From positions 1,798,001 through 1,862,000 of the forward strand of contig NZ_CP026377.1 of the NCBI RefSeq assembly GCF_002953195.1: a stretch of 64,000 nt of DNA, given 5' to 3'. Origin of the DNA: Mixta gaviniae (GTDB taxonomy: Bacteria > Pseudomonadota > Gammaproteobacteria > Enterobacterales > Enterobacteriaceae). Below the pieces are notes generated by a model, which saw only the letters and a program-made list of their open reading frames with translations, had not been told where the DNA came from and searched no databases. The position numbers were made by a program, and so were the translations under genes. Shown piece by piece: positions 39,920 through 48,585 of this stretch; position 1 is the stretch's first letter, and the number at the start of each line of letters is the position of its first letter.

Positions 39920-40081
39920 ATGGCTGAGCCGCTGACTGCGGGCAGCGTAACGGCGGTGAGCTTATCAGATGATGCACTGATAGCTCATGCCAATGCTGCC
40001 CGGAATGCGCAATCGCCAACCGTGACCTATGATTTCGAACGTCTGATGGAAGATGCTAAAGGGATTACGGCTGGTCGATGA
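39920..40081 (+). pseudogene. Chimeric 53-codon ORF ending in icd-like sequence
   Basis: The frame begins MAEPLTAGSVTAVSLSDDAL and then reads [13 protein letters not shown], the same peptide as near the Icd C-terminus, before GITAGR and a stop. The first 30 residues are unrelated to Icd and resemble phage-type starts, but I cannot name them. It is best read as the junction between element DNA and the displaced icd 3' end. Confidence 0.5.
40020..40059 (+). repeat. att-like core, displaced icd 3' end (copy 2)
   Basis: Identical to icd 38275-38314 except for one C-to-T change. The match continues leftward as GCGCAATCGCCAAC (icd 38257-38270) after a 5-base gap, so at least 54 bases of the icd end are duplicated. 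This marks the far side of the integrated element. Confidence 0.75.
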
Positions 40082-40315
40082 TGCCCAGGCGGCCGGGGTT
40101 GACGCGCTGCGGTTGCCGCCTGTTTCGTATCAGAAGCTAACTGACAATGAGGTTTTCGGCCTGTTTGACCTTTACGTCCCCTGTCAGACCCGGACATTGC
40201 AGAGGTTGTCGCGGTGATTCGACAGCTTGAGCTGAAATAGGCCATAGCAGATCCCGCTTCAGCCCCTGTGCGGCCTGATCTGTGGAGAAGGGCGGCTTTG
40301 AGCGAAAAGCGGACA

Positions 40316-41236
40316 TCAAACCGGGCTTTTTTCAGTAGCTAACATAGTCGGCAGCTCGCTTACCAGTTTATCGATGGCCAGCCTGATTTTGAGAGGCAAA
40401 TAGGGCGTTCGCGACCAGACGGCATACACCGGCTGGCTTTCAGAAGGCCAGTTTTTTAATATCTGTGTCAGACTCCCACAGATAAGCTGGCGCCGCACAA
40501 GCCAGTCAGGCAACCAGGCAATGCCGCCGCCCGCAACGGCAATATCTTTCACCGCCTGCATATCATCCATCATAAGTCTGGCAGACGGCGTCACTTCATA
40601 AATTTCACCATGTTCATTTTTAACACGCCATTTCAGTATGCGTCTTGAATGGATGTAAGCAACGGTCGCATGCTGCTTAAGTTCTTCGGGTGAAACAGGC
40701 TCGCCGGCCTGGCGGAGATAATCAGGAGAAGCGCAGAAAACCATAGTATGCGAGGCCAGCTTACGGGCTATCAGGCTGCTGCTCTCAGTCAGCGTACCAA
40801 TTCTTACGGCCAGATCAAATCCTTCTGCCGGCAGGTCCACCTGGCGATCGCTGAACGACATTTCCAGCTCAAGCCCGGGGTTTTCTGTTGCGAGCGCAGA
40901 CAGTAAAGATGAAACACAGTGGAGTCCGAATAGCACCGGAACGGATACTCTTAATTTCCCGCTTGCCCGAAGCTTGCCGCCTTCCAGCATATCCTCTGCC
41001 AGGCTGATTTCATCCAGCGCCCGGCGACAGGCTTCATAATAAAGCGAGCCTTCATCAGTCAGGCTCTGGCGTCGGGTTGTGCGGTTAAAAAGGGTAACGC
41101 CCAGTCTGTCTTCAAGTCGGGATATAGCTTTCGCCACTGCCGAGCGCGTGACGTGCAGTCTTTCTGCAGCCTGAGAAAAACTCGTTGATTCGGCGGCGGC
41201 CAAAAAAACAGGAATCGTGTTCATTTCGCTTTTCAT
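40316..41236 (-). CDS. LysR-family transcriptional regulator
   Basis: 306 residues. The N-terminal winged helix reads FLAAAESTSFSQAAERLHVT then RSAVAKAISRLEDRLGVTLF, followed by a substrate-binding domain with FDLAVRIGTL and GGGIAWLPDWLV. AGGAAAC precedes the ATG. It is divergent from the MDR oxidoreductase 105 bases away, the usual LysR-target arrangement. The effector is unknown. Confidence 0.88.
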   Translation of the reverse strand: MKSEMNTIPVFLAAAESTSFSQAAERLHVTRSAVAKAISRLEDRLGVTLFNRTTRRQSLTDEGSLYYEACRRALDEISLAEDMLEGGKLRASGKLRVSVPVLFGLHCVSSLLSALATENPGLELEMSFSDRQVDLPAEGFDLAVRIGTLTESSSLIARKLASHTMVFCASPDYLRQAGEPVSPEELKQHATVAYIHSRRILKWRVKNEHGEIYEVTPSARLMMDDMQAVKDIAVAGGGIAWLPDWLVRRQLICGSLTQILKNWPSESQPVYAVWSRTPYLPLKIRLAIDKLVSELPTMLATEKSPV

Positions 41237-41341
41237 ATTGTTTCCTGAAGAGAATCAATGAAGCGAAATATTATCGCCACTGTCATCTGGCTGGCAATGT
41301 TAGGATTTTGTCTGTCCTTTACTACTCACACAGGAGTCTTC

Positions 41342-42367
41342 ATGAACCCTACAATGAAACGCTGGACGTTAAGCGAAACCGGACGCCAGAATCTGAAACT
41401 CATTGACGCAGAAATACCTCAGCCCGGCCCGAACGAAGTGCTGGTTCGGGTTAATGCCGTTTCCCTTAATTTCCGTGACAAAGTCATTATTGACGGCGGG
41501 ATGGGCAAGGGTATGGCAATGCCCCTTACGCCGGGCTCTGATATGGCTGGCGTCATTGAAGCGGTGGGACCGGGTACAACCCGTTTCAGCGAAGGCGATC
41601 GTGTTATTTCATCTTTCAACGCAGACTGGGTTGACGGCAAGCTGAATAACAATGCTAAAAATCCGCACTACAACACATTAGGCTATGCGCTTCAGGGGGT
41701 ACTGGCCGAATATGTGGTCATGAGTGAAGAGTGGCTGGTCAGAGCCCCTCAATCGCTCACCGAAGCTGAGGCCAGCACATTAGTCTGTGCAGGACTGACG
41801 GCCTGGTTTGCTCTGATTGAACGCGGCGGCCTTCGCGCCGGCGAAACTGTACTGGTGCAGGGAACCGGTGGGGTGTCGCTTTTTGCACTTCAGATAGCTA
41901 AGGCGATGGGGGCTGAAGTATTTATTACCTCATCCAGCGATGAGAAGCTGGCCGCTGCAGCAGCGCTCGGTGCCGATCACGGTATTAACCGTAAAAAAGA
42001 GGACTGGGTCGACGCCATTTATCGCCTGACAAACGATCGGGGTATTGATCACGTTATGGATACAGTAGGTGGTCGTAACTTTGCAGATTCTATTCGCGCC
42101 GTCGCTTCGCATGGGCGTATCTCGCTGATCGGTATGATGGACGTACACGATACCTCAGCGCCAGGGGGATTACTGCTGCTTAAATCCCCTACCATTCAGG
42201 GGATCGGCGTTGGTCACCGCAGGGCGCTGGAAGATCTGGTTCGGGCCGTTGATGGGGTCAATCTGAAACCGGTTATCGACAAATCTTTTTGCTTTGACGA
42301 ACTCCCGGAGGCGCTTAAGCTGCTTGACCAGGGTGCGTTCGGGAAAATTGTTATCAACGTGGGCTGA
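41342..42367 (+). CDS. Zinc-independent MDR-family NAD(P)-dependent alcohol dehydrogenase/quinone reductase
   Basis: 341 residues. GroES-like N-terminal domain (PGPNEVLVRVNAVSLNFRD, TPGSDMAGVIEAVGPG) and a Rossmann domain with VLVQGTGGVSLFALQIAKAM. GGAG lies seven bases before the ATG at 41342. The frame is open back to an ATG at 41258 that would add a hydrophobic signal-like stretch (IIATVIWLAMLGFCLSF); this may be a small upstream ORF or real extension, but the cytosolic fold argues for 41342. Probably controlled by the divergent LysR protein. The substrate is not predictable. Confidence 0.85.
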   Translation: MNPTMKRWTLSETGRQNLKLIDAEIPQPGPNEVLVRVNAVSLNFRDKVIIDGGMGKGMAMPLTPGSDMAGVIEAVGPGTTRFSEGDRVISSFNADWVDGKLNNNAKNPHYNTLGYALQGVLAEYVVMSEEWLVRAPQSLTEAEASTLVCAGLTAWFALIERGGLRAGETVLVQGTGGVSLFALQIAKAMGAEVFITSSSDEKLAAAAALGADHGINRKKEDWVDAIYRLTNDRGIDHVMDTVGGRNFADSIRAVASHGRISLIGMMDVHDTSAPGGLLLLKSPTIQGIGVGHRRALEDLVRAVDGVNLKPVIDKSFCFDELPEALKLLDQGAFGKIVINVG

Positions 42368-42866
42368 TATATCAGGCTTCAAAAAATTCCGGCAGGGTTG
42401 CCCTGAAAACACCTCTGCCGCTTGCACTTGCCACCGACCCTGATAATTTTTATTGCAGTATTCATTTTAACGTCTGCTTCTGGCACATAGCGGACGGCTG
42501 GAACAACCGCAGGCAGAAGCAGGCTACCAGAGGTTTCTGTAGGCGGGGGAACAGGACGAGTTGTTGTGCCTGCGCCGTGGAAAATCCCCGGTGTTAAACG
42601 AGTGGGTACCAGAAATCTGAAATGAAAAATGAAATAAAAGAGACGGTAATCGGGATGACTAACATACTCTCCTCAGAAAATGAGGGTGCATGGGTGAAAA
42701 TATTCGAACCCCATACATAACCCTGTGTCATCAAATCCTGACAAAAGCCAATCCCTGCATATGCGTGCATTAATGACAGACTGGTTTTTTACAAACGCGT
42801 TGGCGACTCGCGATCGAGCGCGGCTTCCGCTACTTTCAAACCGCTTAGCTTAAACAGGGAGATGTG
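42368..42866. other. Intergenic region, no gene seen
   Basis: 499 bases between the MDR enzyme and the alpha/beta hydrolase. CTGCTTCTG (about 42473) and CAGAAGCAG (about 42516) form a long-range inverted repeat, but without a T-run. No coding potential was convincing. Confidence 0.4.
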
Positions 42867-43778
42867 ATGCATACCGCAAATATCCGTGCAATGATCGGCG
42901 GGACGCTTTTATTGATGTCACTCTTAGGCCCGGCCTCCGCAGCTCAGTCTCTGCCTATCCCTTCAGCACCCCCGAACTCGCAGCGTATCTCTGTACAGAC
43001 ACAAGGTTCAGGAACGGATGTCATATTGATTCCGGGGCTGGCGTCGTCTCGCGAAGTGTGGGCTGACTTAGCATCACGTTTACGTACGAGCCACCGTGTT
43101 CATCTGGTAGAACTTGCGGGTTTTGCAGCTACACCCGCCATTTCCAACCCAGAAGGAAAGGTCATCGCTCCGGCAGCGGATGCCCTCGCTGAATACATCC
43201 AGACCCGACACCTCAAATCACCGGTGATCATTGGCCATTCTCTCGGTGGAGAGATGGCATTGATGTTGGGGGCCCGTCATCCCGATCAGGTTGGTCGCCT
43301 GATAATCGTCGATGCTTTGCCATTCTATACGTTGATGATTGACCCTGCGGCGACCAGTGAAACTGCTGCCCGGCATGCCACTGCTATGCGGGATTGGCTA
43401 CTGGCGCAGTCGCCAGCGCAAAGCCTGGCGTTTCAGAAGACCTCCATCGCCCACTTAGCTAAAAGCGAGGCAGTGAGACCTGCTCTGGTGGCTGCGGGGA
43501 TCCATTCTGATCGCAAAACCGTTGCGGATGCAGTGTATGAATTGATGACGACCGATTTGCGTCCCGAGCTTGCCCACATTCATGCGCCGATTGAGATCGT
43601 GTATGCGTATGACACCTTATTCGGGGTGCCTGCAGCCAGCGTGGAGGCGATGTATCGTCAAGCCTATGCCTCGGCACCAGATATTCATTTCACGCGTATC
43701 GATAACAGTTTTCACTTTGTCATGCTTGATCAGCCAGAACGGTTCTCCAGCGCGGTTGCGTCATTCTTAAATAAATAA
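42867..43778 (+). CDS. Exported alpha/beta-fold hydrolase
   Basis: 303 residues with a signal peptide (MHTANIRAMIGGTLLLMSLLGPASA, cleavage about 25). DVILIPGLASSREVW gives the oxyanion-hole region; the nucleophile elbow is IGHSLGGEMAL; the catalytic Asp is probably in YAYDTLF, and His in NSFHFVMLDQP. A periplasmic esterase/lipase-like enzyme, substrate unknown. GGGAG precedes the ATG at 42867; a GTG three bases earlier is also in frame. Confidence 0.85.
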   Translation: MHTANIRAMIGGTLLLMSLLGPASAAQSLPIPSAPPNSQRISVQTQGSGTDVILIPGLASSREVWADLASRLRTSHRVHLVELAGFAATPAISNPEGKVIAPAADALAEYIQTRHLKSPVIIGHSLGGEMALMLGARHPDQVGRLIIVDALPFYTLMIDPAATSETAARHATAMRDWLLAQSPAQSLAFQKTSIAHLAKSEAVRPALVAAGIHSDRKTVADAVYELMTTDLRPELAHIHAPIEIVYAYDTLFGVPAASVEAMYRQAYASAPDIHFTRIDNSFHFVMLDQPERFSSAVASFLNK

Positions 43779-44241
43779 AGGATGCTGAGGGGCACCTTAC
43801 GTCGACGTGACGGCAGCTTCTAAAATCCGCCCGGGAGAGAGCAATGCAATGAGGTAAAGAAACAGCACCTTCGCTGGGCGTAGGCTCCTGCGGCTCAGGC
43901 GGCCTTTGGCTGACGTATTGCTGAAAGTCACGTCGAGAGGTCATTGTGGGGAGTGTGAAGGGTGGCGTGACCTTTACGGTAAGTGAGCTGAACGATGCTC
44001 TGCCAGGGCAGTCGCACGCTGGCGCAGGCTCCTGGAGATAACGGCCGAAATTGAGCTGAAGCGGCGGTTCAACAGGCGGTATGGCGCAAATATTGTGAAG
44101 GCGCGCGATCCGGAACATCGGCCATGAACGGGAAAATCGCTCAAGCGATAGCTCAGCCAGGGCATGATAGCATCCAGAAAATGAGCCGCCTTTTCCGTTA
44201 ACGGAGGGGCCAGCTGTATCAGGTAAGGCAGGAGAGATCAC
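43779..44241. other. Intergenic region, no gene seen
   Basis: 463 bases. A minus-strand open frame (to 44241) overlaps the hydrolase 3' end and has biased composition (Pro/Arg rich), so I treat it as non-coding. Short plus-strand frames such as VKGGVTFTVSELND break quickly and may be decayed sequence. Confidence 0.4.
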
Positions 44242-44657
44242 ATGTTGATGTACACCACGATTGGAACCAACAATTTAGATCGTATGGTTACTTTCTATGA
44301 TGCGATTTTTGCTGAGCTGGGGATATCACGCATTCCCTCATGGGCTGAAGGTTGGGCCACATGGGGGAACCCTTAGGGGAAGGTTTTAGTTTTTGCATTT
44401 GCCATCCCTTTAATAAGAAAAAGGCCACGGCCGGGAATGGCACCCTGTTTTCGTTCAGCGCTAAAAGCGCAGAGCAGGTCAGGAAATTCCATACGGCGGG
44501 GCTGCGCAACGGCGGCAGCGATGAAGGGCAGCCCGGTGTCAGAGAAGCTTATGGGCCTGATTTCTACGTTGCATACCTTCTTGATCCTGATGGACATAAG
44601 TTGGCATGTGTCTGTTATCCTTTTCATCCTGAAGAGGATAACGCGGGGCAGCCGTGA
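44242..44657 (+). pseudogene. VOC-family (glyoxalase-like) protein, frameshifted
   Basis: ATG 44242 follows GGAGAG. The first 41 codons read MLMYTTIGTNNLDRMVTFYD and continue to WATWGNP then stop. Adding one G to the run at 44363-44367 gives GEPLGEGFSFCICHPFNKKK and the remaining frame with FHTAGLRNGGSDEGQPGVRE and FYVAYLLDPDGHKLACVCY. The restored protein is 138 residues with the beta-alpha-beta-beta-beta repeats of VOC proteins and the C-terminal Tyr-x-x-x-Leu-x-Asp-Pro-Asp-Gly signature. Function is unknown. Confidence 0.75.
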
Positions 44658-44820
44658 GTTATGGGGTAGGGATAACAGAATGCGCTTAATCACGGTTGAG
44701 CAAGCCCGGCATCGTTATGCTTAATCCCCGGAGCCGCCGCGCGTAGAGGGTTTGCGCCGTCATATTTTTTAGCAAGAGACCGCCGGAGGGTTCGGTTTAT
44801 AAGAAGCCTCCGCCAGGTAT

Positions 44821-45708
44821 TCAACGAAATATCAGAGACTGGTGAGCGGCAGCGCCTGTACGGGCGCCATCACCCACGGCGATGGCGACATTGCCTGCAC
44901 CTACCGCCGCATCCCCGCAGGCAAAAACCCCAGCAACGGTCGTTTCACGCATCGCATCAACCCGAATAAATTTACCGGTCGGCCCGGCTTCAAATTCACA
45001 TCCGAGCTGCGCGGCTAAGGGGCAATGGATATGTGTCCGGGGTTGAATAAACAGCCCTGCAAGTTTGATTTTGCGGCCGCTGACGAGGGTCACCTCAGCT
45101 TGCTCTTCGCCGACTGATAAAACCGGCTCCTCTTCTACCGTCACGCCTCGCCTGGCCAGATTCGCCAGCTGTTCGGCATCCGGTTCGAACGCCTTATTGA
45201 GAAAAAGTGTTGTTGGTCCCCAGTCGGGGAGCATTAACGCCTGATGAATGGCAAATGGCGACGTTGCCAGAACGCCTGTTTTCCCGCCTTCCAGTTCATA
45301 CCCATGGCAATAGGGACAATGAAAAACCTTCTTGCCCCATAGCGTTGCCAGTCCGGGAATATCTGGCAATTCATCTTTCACCCCCGTAGCCAGGATTAAG
45401 CGCCGGGCCGCAAACTGCTCCCCGGACTCGGCTGTTACGACATACACATTTTTGCCCGCCTGTGCCTGAACGGCGGCTTGAGAAATCCACGTTACCGTGG
45501 GATAAGCCAGAAGCTGGTCTTTTGCCTCACTGGCTACTATCGCAGGGTGATAACCGTCCCGCCCTAAGAATCCGTGTGAATGGTCAGCAAAACGGTTACG
45601 GCGCTGACCGGCATCCATGATTAATAGTTTACGGCGCGCCCGTGCCAGCTGCAGGCCAGCGGAAATCCCGGCGTAGCTGCCGCCAACAATAATTACGTCA
45701 TAAATCAT
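44821..45708 (-). CDS. Thioredoxin-reductase-like NAD(P)/FAD oxidoreductase
   Basis: 295 residues from the ATG at 45708 after AGGAGAAAAAT. The FAD motif is VIIVGGSYAGISAGL; a CPYCHGYE redox pair lies near residue 130; the C-terminal FAD motif is GVFACGDAAVGAGNVAIAVG. This is the class of small flavin disulfide reductases that often pair with an Rrf2 or MarR regulator. The ORF extension to 45786 crosses the operator region and is rejected. Divergent from the Rrf2 gene. Confidence 0.87.
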   Translation of the reverse strand: MIYDVIIVGGSYAGISAGLQLARARRKLLIMDAGQRRNRFADHSHGFLGRDGYHPAIVASEAKDQLLAYPTVTWISQAAVQAQAGKNVYVVTAESGEQFAARRLILATGVKDELPDIPGLATLWGKKVFHCPYCHGYELEGGKTGVLATSPFAIHQALMLPDWGPTTLFLNKAFEPDAEQLANLARRGVTVEEEPVLSVGEEQAEVTLVSGRKIKLAGLFIQPRTHIHCPLAAQLGCEFEAGPTGKFIRVDAMRETTVAGVFACGDAAVGAGNVAIAVGDGARTGAAAHQSLIFR

Positions 45709-45748
45709 ATTTTTCTCCTGAAAGCGTCGAAGGCCCGAATGATATCTT

Positions 45749-45807
45749 GATACAACATAAGTTACTTGAAGTTGAGGTGTCAACACTCTCGTAACTTATG
45801 CTGTATC
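45749..45807. promoter_or_regulatory. Long interrupted palindrome between the flavoenzyme and rrf2 genes
   Basis: GATACAACATAAGTTAC (45749-45765) and GTAACTTATGCTGTATC (45791-45807) are inverted copies with one mismatch in 17, separated by 25 bases. It occupies the divergent promoter region and is the likely binding site of the Rrf2 regulator encoded next to it. Confidence 0.7.
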
Positions 45808-45847
45808 GAGTTATGCTCACCGGAATTACTTCAGGAAGCCGATCGCT

Positions 45848-46276
45848 ATGAGAAATGACACACGCCTGTCCCGCATGCTGCACGTCTTGATCCACATGTC
45901 CCGGCATGAGCGGCCTGCCACCTCGGATAGCATCGCGCAGATGCTTAACACTAACCCCGTCGTGATCCGACGAACCATGGCGCTGCTTAAAGAGAAAGGC
46001 TATGTCCGCTCAGAAAAAGGGCATCGGGGGGGCTGGTCGTTAGCGAAACCGCTAGCGGATATCACCTTACTGGATATCCATGAAGCCCTGGGATCGGCTT
46101 CGATATTTGCCATAGGTTTGTCGACCGATCATCCGGAATGCCTGGTCGAACAGGCAGTAAACGCGGCGTTAACCGAAGCGTTTGACGCCGCGCAGGCGCT
46201 GCTTTTAAGCCGTCTGGAAAGCGTAACGCTTGAACAGTTAGCCAGCGATTTCGGGCAACGTTACCTGAACCTGTGA
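45848..46276 (+). CDS. Rrf2-family transcriptional regulator
   Basis: 142 residues. The winged helix contains ATSDSIAQMLNTNPVVIRRT and GYVRSEKGHRGGWSLAKPL, the Rrf2 recognition/wing pattern. Only one Cys (in HPECLVE), so an Fe-S cluster like that of IscR (three Cys) is unlikely; a single-Cys redox switch is possible. Divergent from the flavin reductase across a long palindrome, so it probably represses that gene and itself. Confidence 0.85.
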   Translation: MRNDTRLSRMLHVLIHMSRHERPATSDSIAQMLNTNPVVIRRTMALLKEKGYVRSEKGHRGGWSLAKPLADITLLDIHEALGSASIFAIGLSTDHPECLVEQAVNAALTEAFDAAQALLLSRLESVTLEQLASDFGQRYLNL

Positions 46277-46514
46277 ATCCCTTCGGAGCTTTCACAGAAT
46301 AGATCATACGACGGTGCGCTCCTGGCGCCGACCGCCCCGTTCAGGCCATACGACAGGCGCAGCGAACCGGCCTTATCACTGTTGATGTGGCCGGGAAGTG
46401 CTGTGCAGTGACGCTTCGCATGGTGTGGTAAAGGTCATCAGCAGGAAGAGAAAGCATACGGTTTGCCCGCGCGTTTTACGCATTGACACTGAATTCTTCG
46501 TCATGCATATTGTT

Positions 46515-46531
46515 ACGTTATAACATAACGT
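46515..46531 (+). promoter_or_regulatory. Zur-like palindrome upstream of the metal ABC transporter
   Basis: ACGTTAT-AAC-ATAACGT is a perfect inverted repeat. Its core GTTATAACATAAC differs by one base from the core GTTATANTATAAC of enterobacterial Zur boxes. It lies 10 bases before the first start codon of the transporter operon, a position suited to repression. Confidence 0.6.
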
Positions 46532-46540
46532 ATATGTGAA

Positions 46541-47560
46541 ATGATGAAATTAATCCTTCCTGTGTTTATATCGGCACTGGTGTCGTTTTCACCGATTGAG
46601 GCGAATGCCGCCAGCTACCCGCTGACGATTGAAAACTGCGGCGTTGAAGAGACATTTAAGCACGCCCCGATGCGCGTGGTGACCATTGGTCAGCACGAAA
46701 CGGAACTGATGCTGGCGCTGGGGCTAAAAGAAAAAATTGTGGCTACATCTGTGTGGTTTGGCGCATTACCCGACGATTTAAAACAGCAGGGTGAACATCT
46801 GAAGCGACTCGCTGAGAATGCGCCCGGATTCGAAGCTGTCGCTGCCCAGCGTCCGGAACTTGTTCTTGCCCAATACAGCTGGCACGTCGGCCCGCAGGGC
46901 GAGGTCGCCACGCGGCAGCAGTTTGAACAGTTGGGTATCAAAACCTGGATTTCGCCAGCTGACTGCACAGCAAAAACAGTGACTGCCGCCTCCAACGGCG
47001 ATGGCGCACGCACAGAACCTTACTCAATCAATATTATTTTTGATGAAATCACGGCGCTGGCGCGCATTTTTAATCAGCCCGCCCGCGGCGAGGCGCTGAA
47101 GCAGGCGCTGTTTGCACGCATTACCGCCGCCCGACAGCAGCATCGTACGCAGCCGCAAGCGCCACTTAGCGTTGTTTACTGGTTTTCAAGCCCACGCCTG
47201 AAAGGCGATCCATGGGTAGCAGGCAATAAAGGGGCCCCGGGCTGGATCAGCAAAACGTTGGGGCTGACGAATATCATCGATTCTGACGAGGAATGGCCTG
47301 CGGTAACGTGGGAACAGATCGTCAAGGCGCAGCCTGACATCATTGTTATCGCCAGTATGGACAGGCGGCTATATCCTGCCGATGACATCGCGACTAAAAA
47401 ACGGTTTCTGGAAACCGATCCCGTGACGCGCGAAATGCCTGCGGTCAGAAAAGGCCATATTGTGGTGGTGCCGGCCATGTCGCTCAATCCGTCCTTACGG
47501 AACGTAGAAGCGGTAGAGCTGATTGGGCAGCAGCTTGCTGCTTTCGCGCGCTCCCGATGA
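46541..47560 (+). CDS. Periplasmic metal/siderophore-type substrate-binding protein
   Basis: 339 residues. Signal peptide about 1-23 (ISALVSFSPIEANAA). The mature domain is the class III (FepB/BtuF-like) two-lobe fold: RVVTIGQHETELMLALGLKE, then FEAVAAQRPELVLAQYSWHV, and VTWEQIVKAQPDIIVIAS. CGVEE and SPADC each contain a Cys. It binds a chelate or metal for the FecCD permease that follows. Two tandem ATGs (46541, 46544) are equally possible. A Zur-like box upstream suggests zinc-responsive expression. Confidence 0.85.
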   Translation: MMKLILPVFISALVSFSPIEANAASYPLTIENCGVEETFKHAPMRVVTIGQHETELMLALGLKEKIVATSVWFGALPDDLKQQGEHLKRLAENAPGFEAVAAQRPELVLAQYSWHVGPQGEVATRQQFEQLGIKTWISPADCTAKTVTAASNGDGARTEPYSINIIFDEITALARIFNQPARGEALKQALFARITAARQQHRTQPQAPLSVVYWFSSPRLKGDPWVAGNKGAPGWISKTLGLTNIIDSDEEWPAVTWEQIVKAQPDIIVIASMDRRLYPADDIATKKRFLETDPVTREMPAVRKGHIVVVPAMSLNPSLRNVEAVELIGQQLAAFARSR

Positions 47561-48585
47561 CCAGCCAGCCTGCTTTTTACTGGCGAACCGGCCTGATAAT
47601 TTTTACCGGTATCCTGAGTCTGCCGGTAATGATGACGCTGGCTGCTGCCAGCGGCGATATGCCGGTGAGTTTTGCCACGGCCGCCCGTGCGATAACCAAC
47701 GGCCTGGGTATCACGCACTTCGATCTGCCTGCGGTCGAAGCCGGGATTGTCTGGCAGTACCGTATGAGTCGTGCGTTGATGGCAGCCAGCAGCGGCGGGG
47801 GGCTGGCATTATGCGGACTGGTTCTGCAGTCGCTGTTACGTAACCCGCTTGCCGATCCTTATTTGCTGGGCATCTCTGCCGGCGCCTCAACAGGCGCCGT
47901 CAGCGTAATGCTGCTGGGTATTGGCAGCGGCGCCGTCACGACAGGATCCGGGGCGTTTATCGGCGCCTGTATCGCTTTTATGCTGATCGTACTGTTATCG
48001 GGCGGCATGCGCGAGAACACCGCACGTATCATTCTGGCCGGTATTGCCGGCACGCAGCTGTTTAACGCGCTAACTTCTTACATTGTCAGTACGGCGGCCA
48101 ATGCCGAACAGTCGCGCGGCGTGATGTTCTGGCTGCTGGGTAGCCTGAGCGGCGTTCGCTGGGCTGATGCGCTGCTGTGCTTTGCCGTGGTCGTCATGGG
48201 GTTGCTGGTAGCGATCGGCTATGCCCGCTCACTCGATACCTTTAACTTTGGCACTGACGTCTCCGCGACGCTTGGCACGCGTGTGCTGCTGGTGCGCGTT
48301 ATTTTATTGCTGACCACCGCGTTGATGACTGCGGTTATCGTCAGCGTCATCGGTGCTGTGGGCTTTGTCGGTCTGGTCATTCCGCACATAACACGCATGA
48401 TGGCCGGGCATCGCCATCTGGTAACGATACCGATCGCTTTTCTTGCCGGATGCCATTTTATGATCCTTGCAGACCTGATATCACGCACCCTGATCGCTCA
48501 TCAGGTTTTGCCGATTGGCGTGGTGACGTCGCTGATCGGCGCGCCTGTTTTTGCCCTGATCCTCTACCGCAACCGGGAGAAATAA
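47557..48585 (+). CDS. FecCD-family ABC transporter permease
   Basis: 342 residues with about ten hydrophobic helices. LVLQSLLRNPLADPYLLGIS and the following GASTGAV, and GFVGLVIPHITRMMAGHRH are hallmarks of iron-complex/vitamin B12 permeases (BtuC/FecD type). Start overlaps the binding-protein stop by four bases (ATGA), and its own stop overlaps the ATPase start. Confidence 0.92.
   Translation: MTSQPAFYWRTGLIIFTGILSLPVMMTLAAASGDMPVSFATAARAITNGLGITHFDLPAVEAGIVWQYRMSRALMAASSGGGLALCGLVLQSLLRNPLADPYLLGISAGASTGAVSVMLLGIGSGAVTTGSGAFIGACIAFMLIVLLSGGMRENTARIILAGIAGTQLFNALTSYIVSTAANAEQSRGVMFWLLGSLSGVRWADALLCFAVVVMGLLVAIGYARSLDTFNFGTDVSATLGTRVLLVRVILLLTTALMTAVIVSVIGAVGFVGLVIPHITRMMAGHRHLVTIPIAFLAGCHFMILADLISRTLIAHQVLPIGVVTSLIGAPVFALILYRNREK

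Larger units (their letters stand above)
39833..40315. other. Remnant-filled region at the right end of the icd element
   Basis: 483 bases with a terminator, the chimeric ORF with the icd copy, and 40059-40217, where a frame reads GLRLVDDAQAAGVDALRLPP then VSYQKLTDNEVFGLFDLY before breaking. That piece resembles the dihydrodipicolinate synthase/N-acetylneuraminate lyase family but is only about 50 codons. A second short frame ends DPDIAEVVAVIRQLELK at 40244. These look like stitched fragments. Confidence 0.5.

Noticed and set aside
41258..41341. Signal peptide on the MDR alcohol dehydrogenase
   Set aside because: A hydrophobic N-terminal extension is in frame, but the RBS at 41329-41333 and the cytosolic NAD(P)-binding fold favour the ATG at 41342.
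43720..44241. 173-codon minus-strand ORF between the alpha/beta hydrolase and the VOC gene
   Set aside because: It runs antisense into the hydrolase gene, has Pro/Arg/Ser-biased composition, and no recognisable family or RBS.
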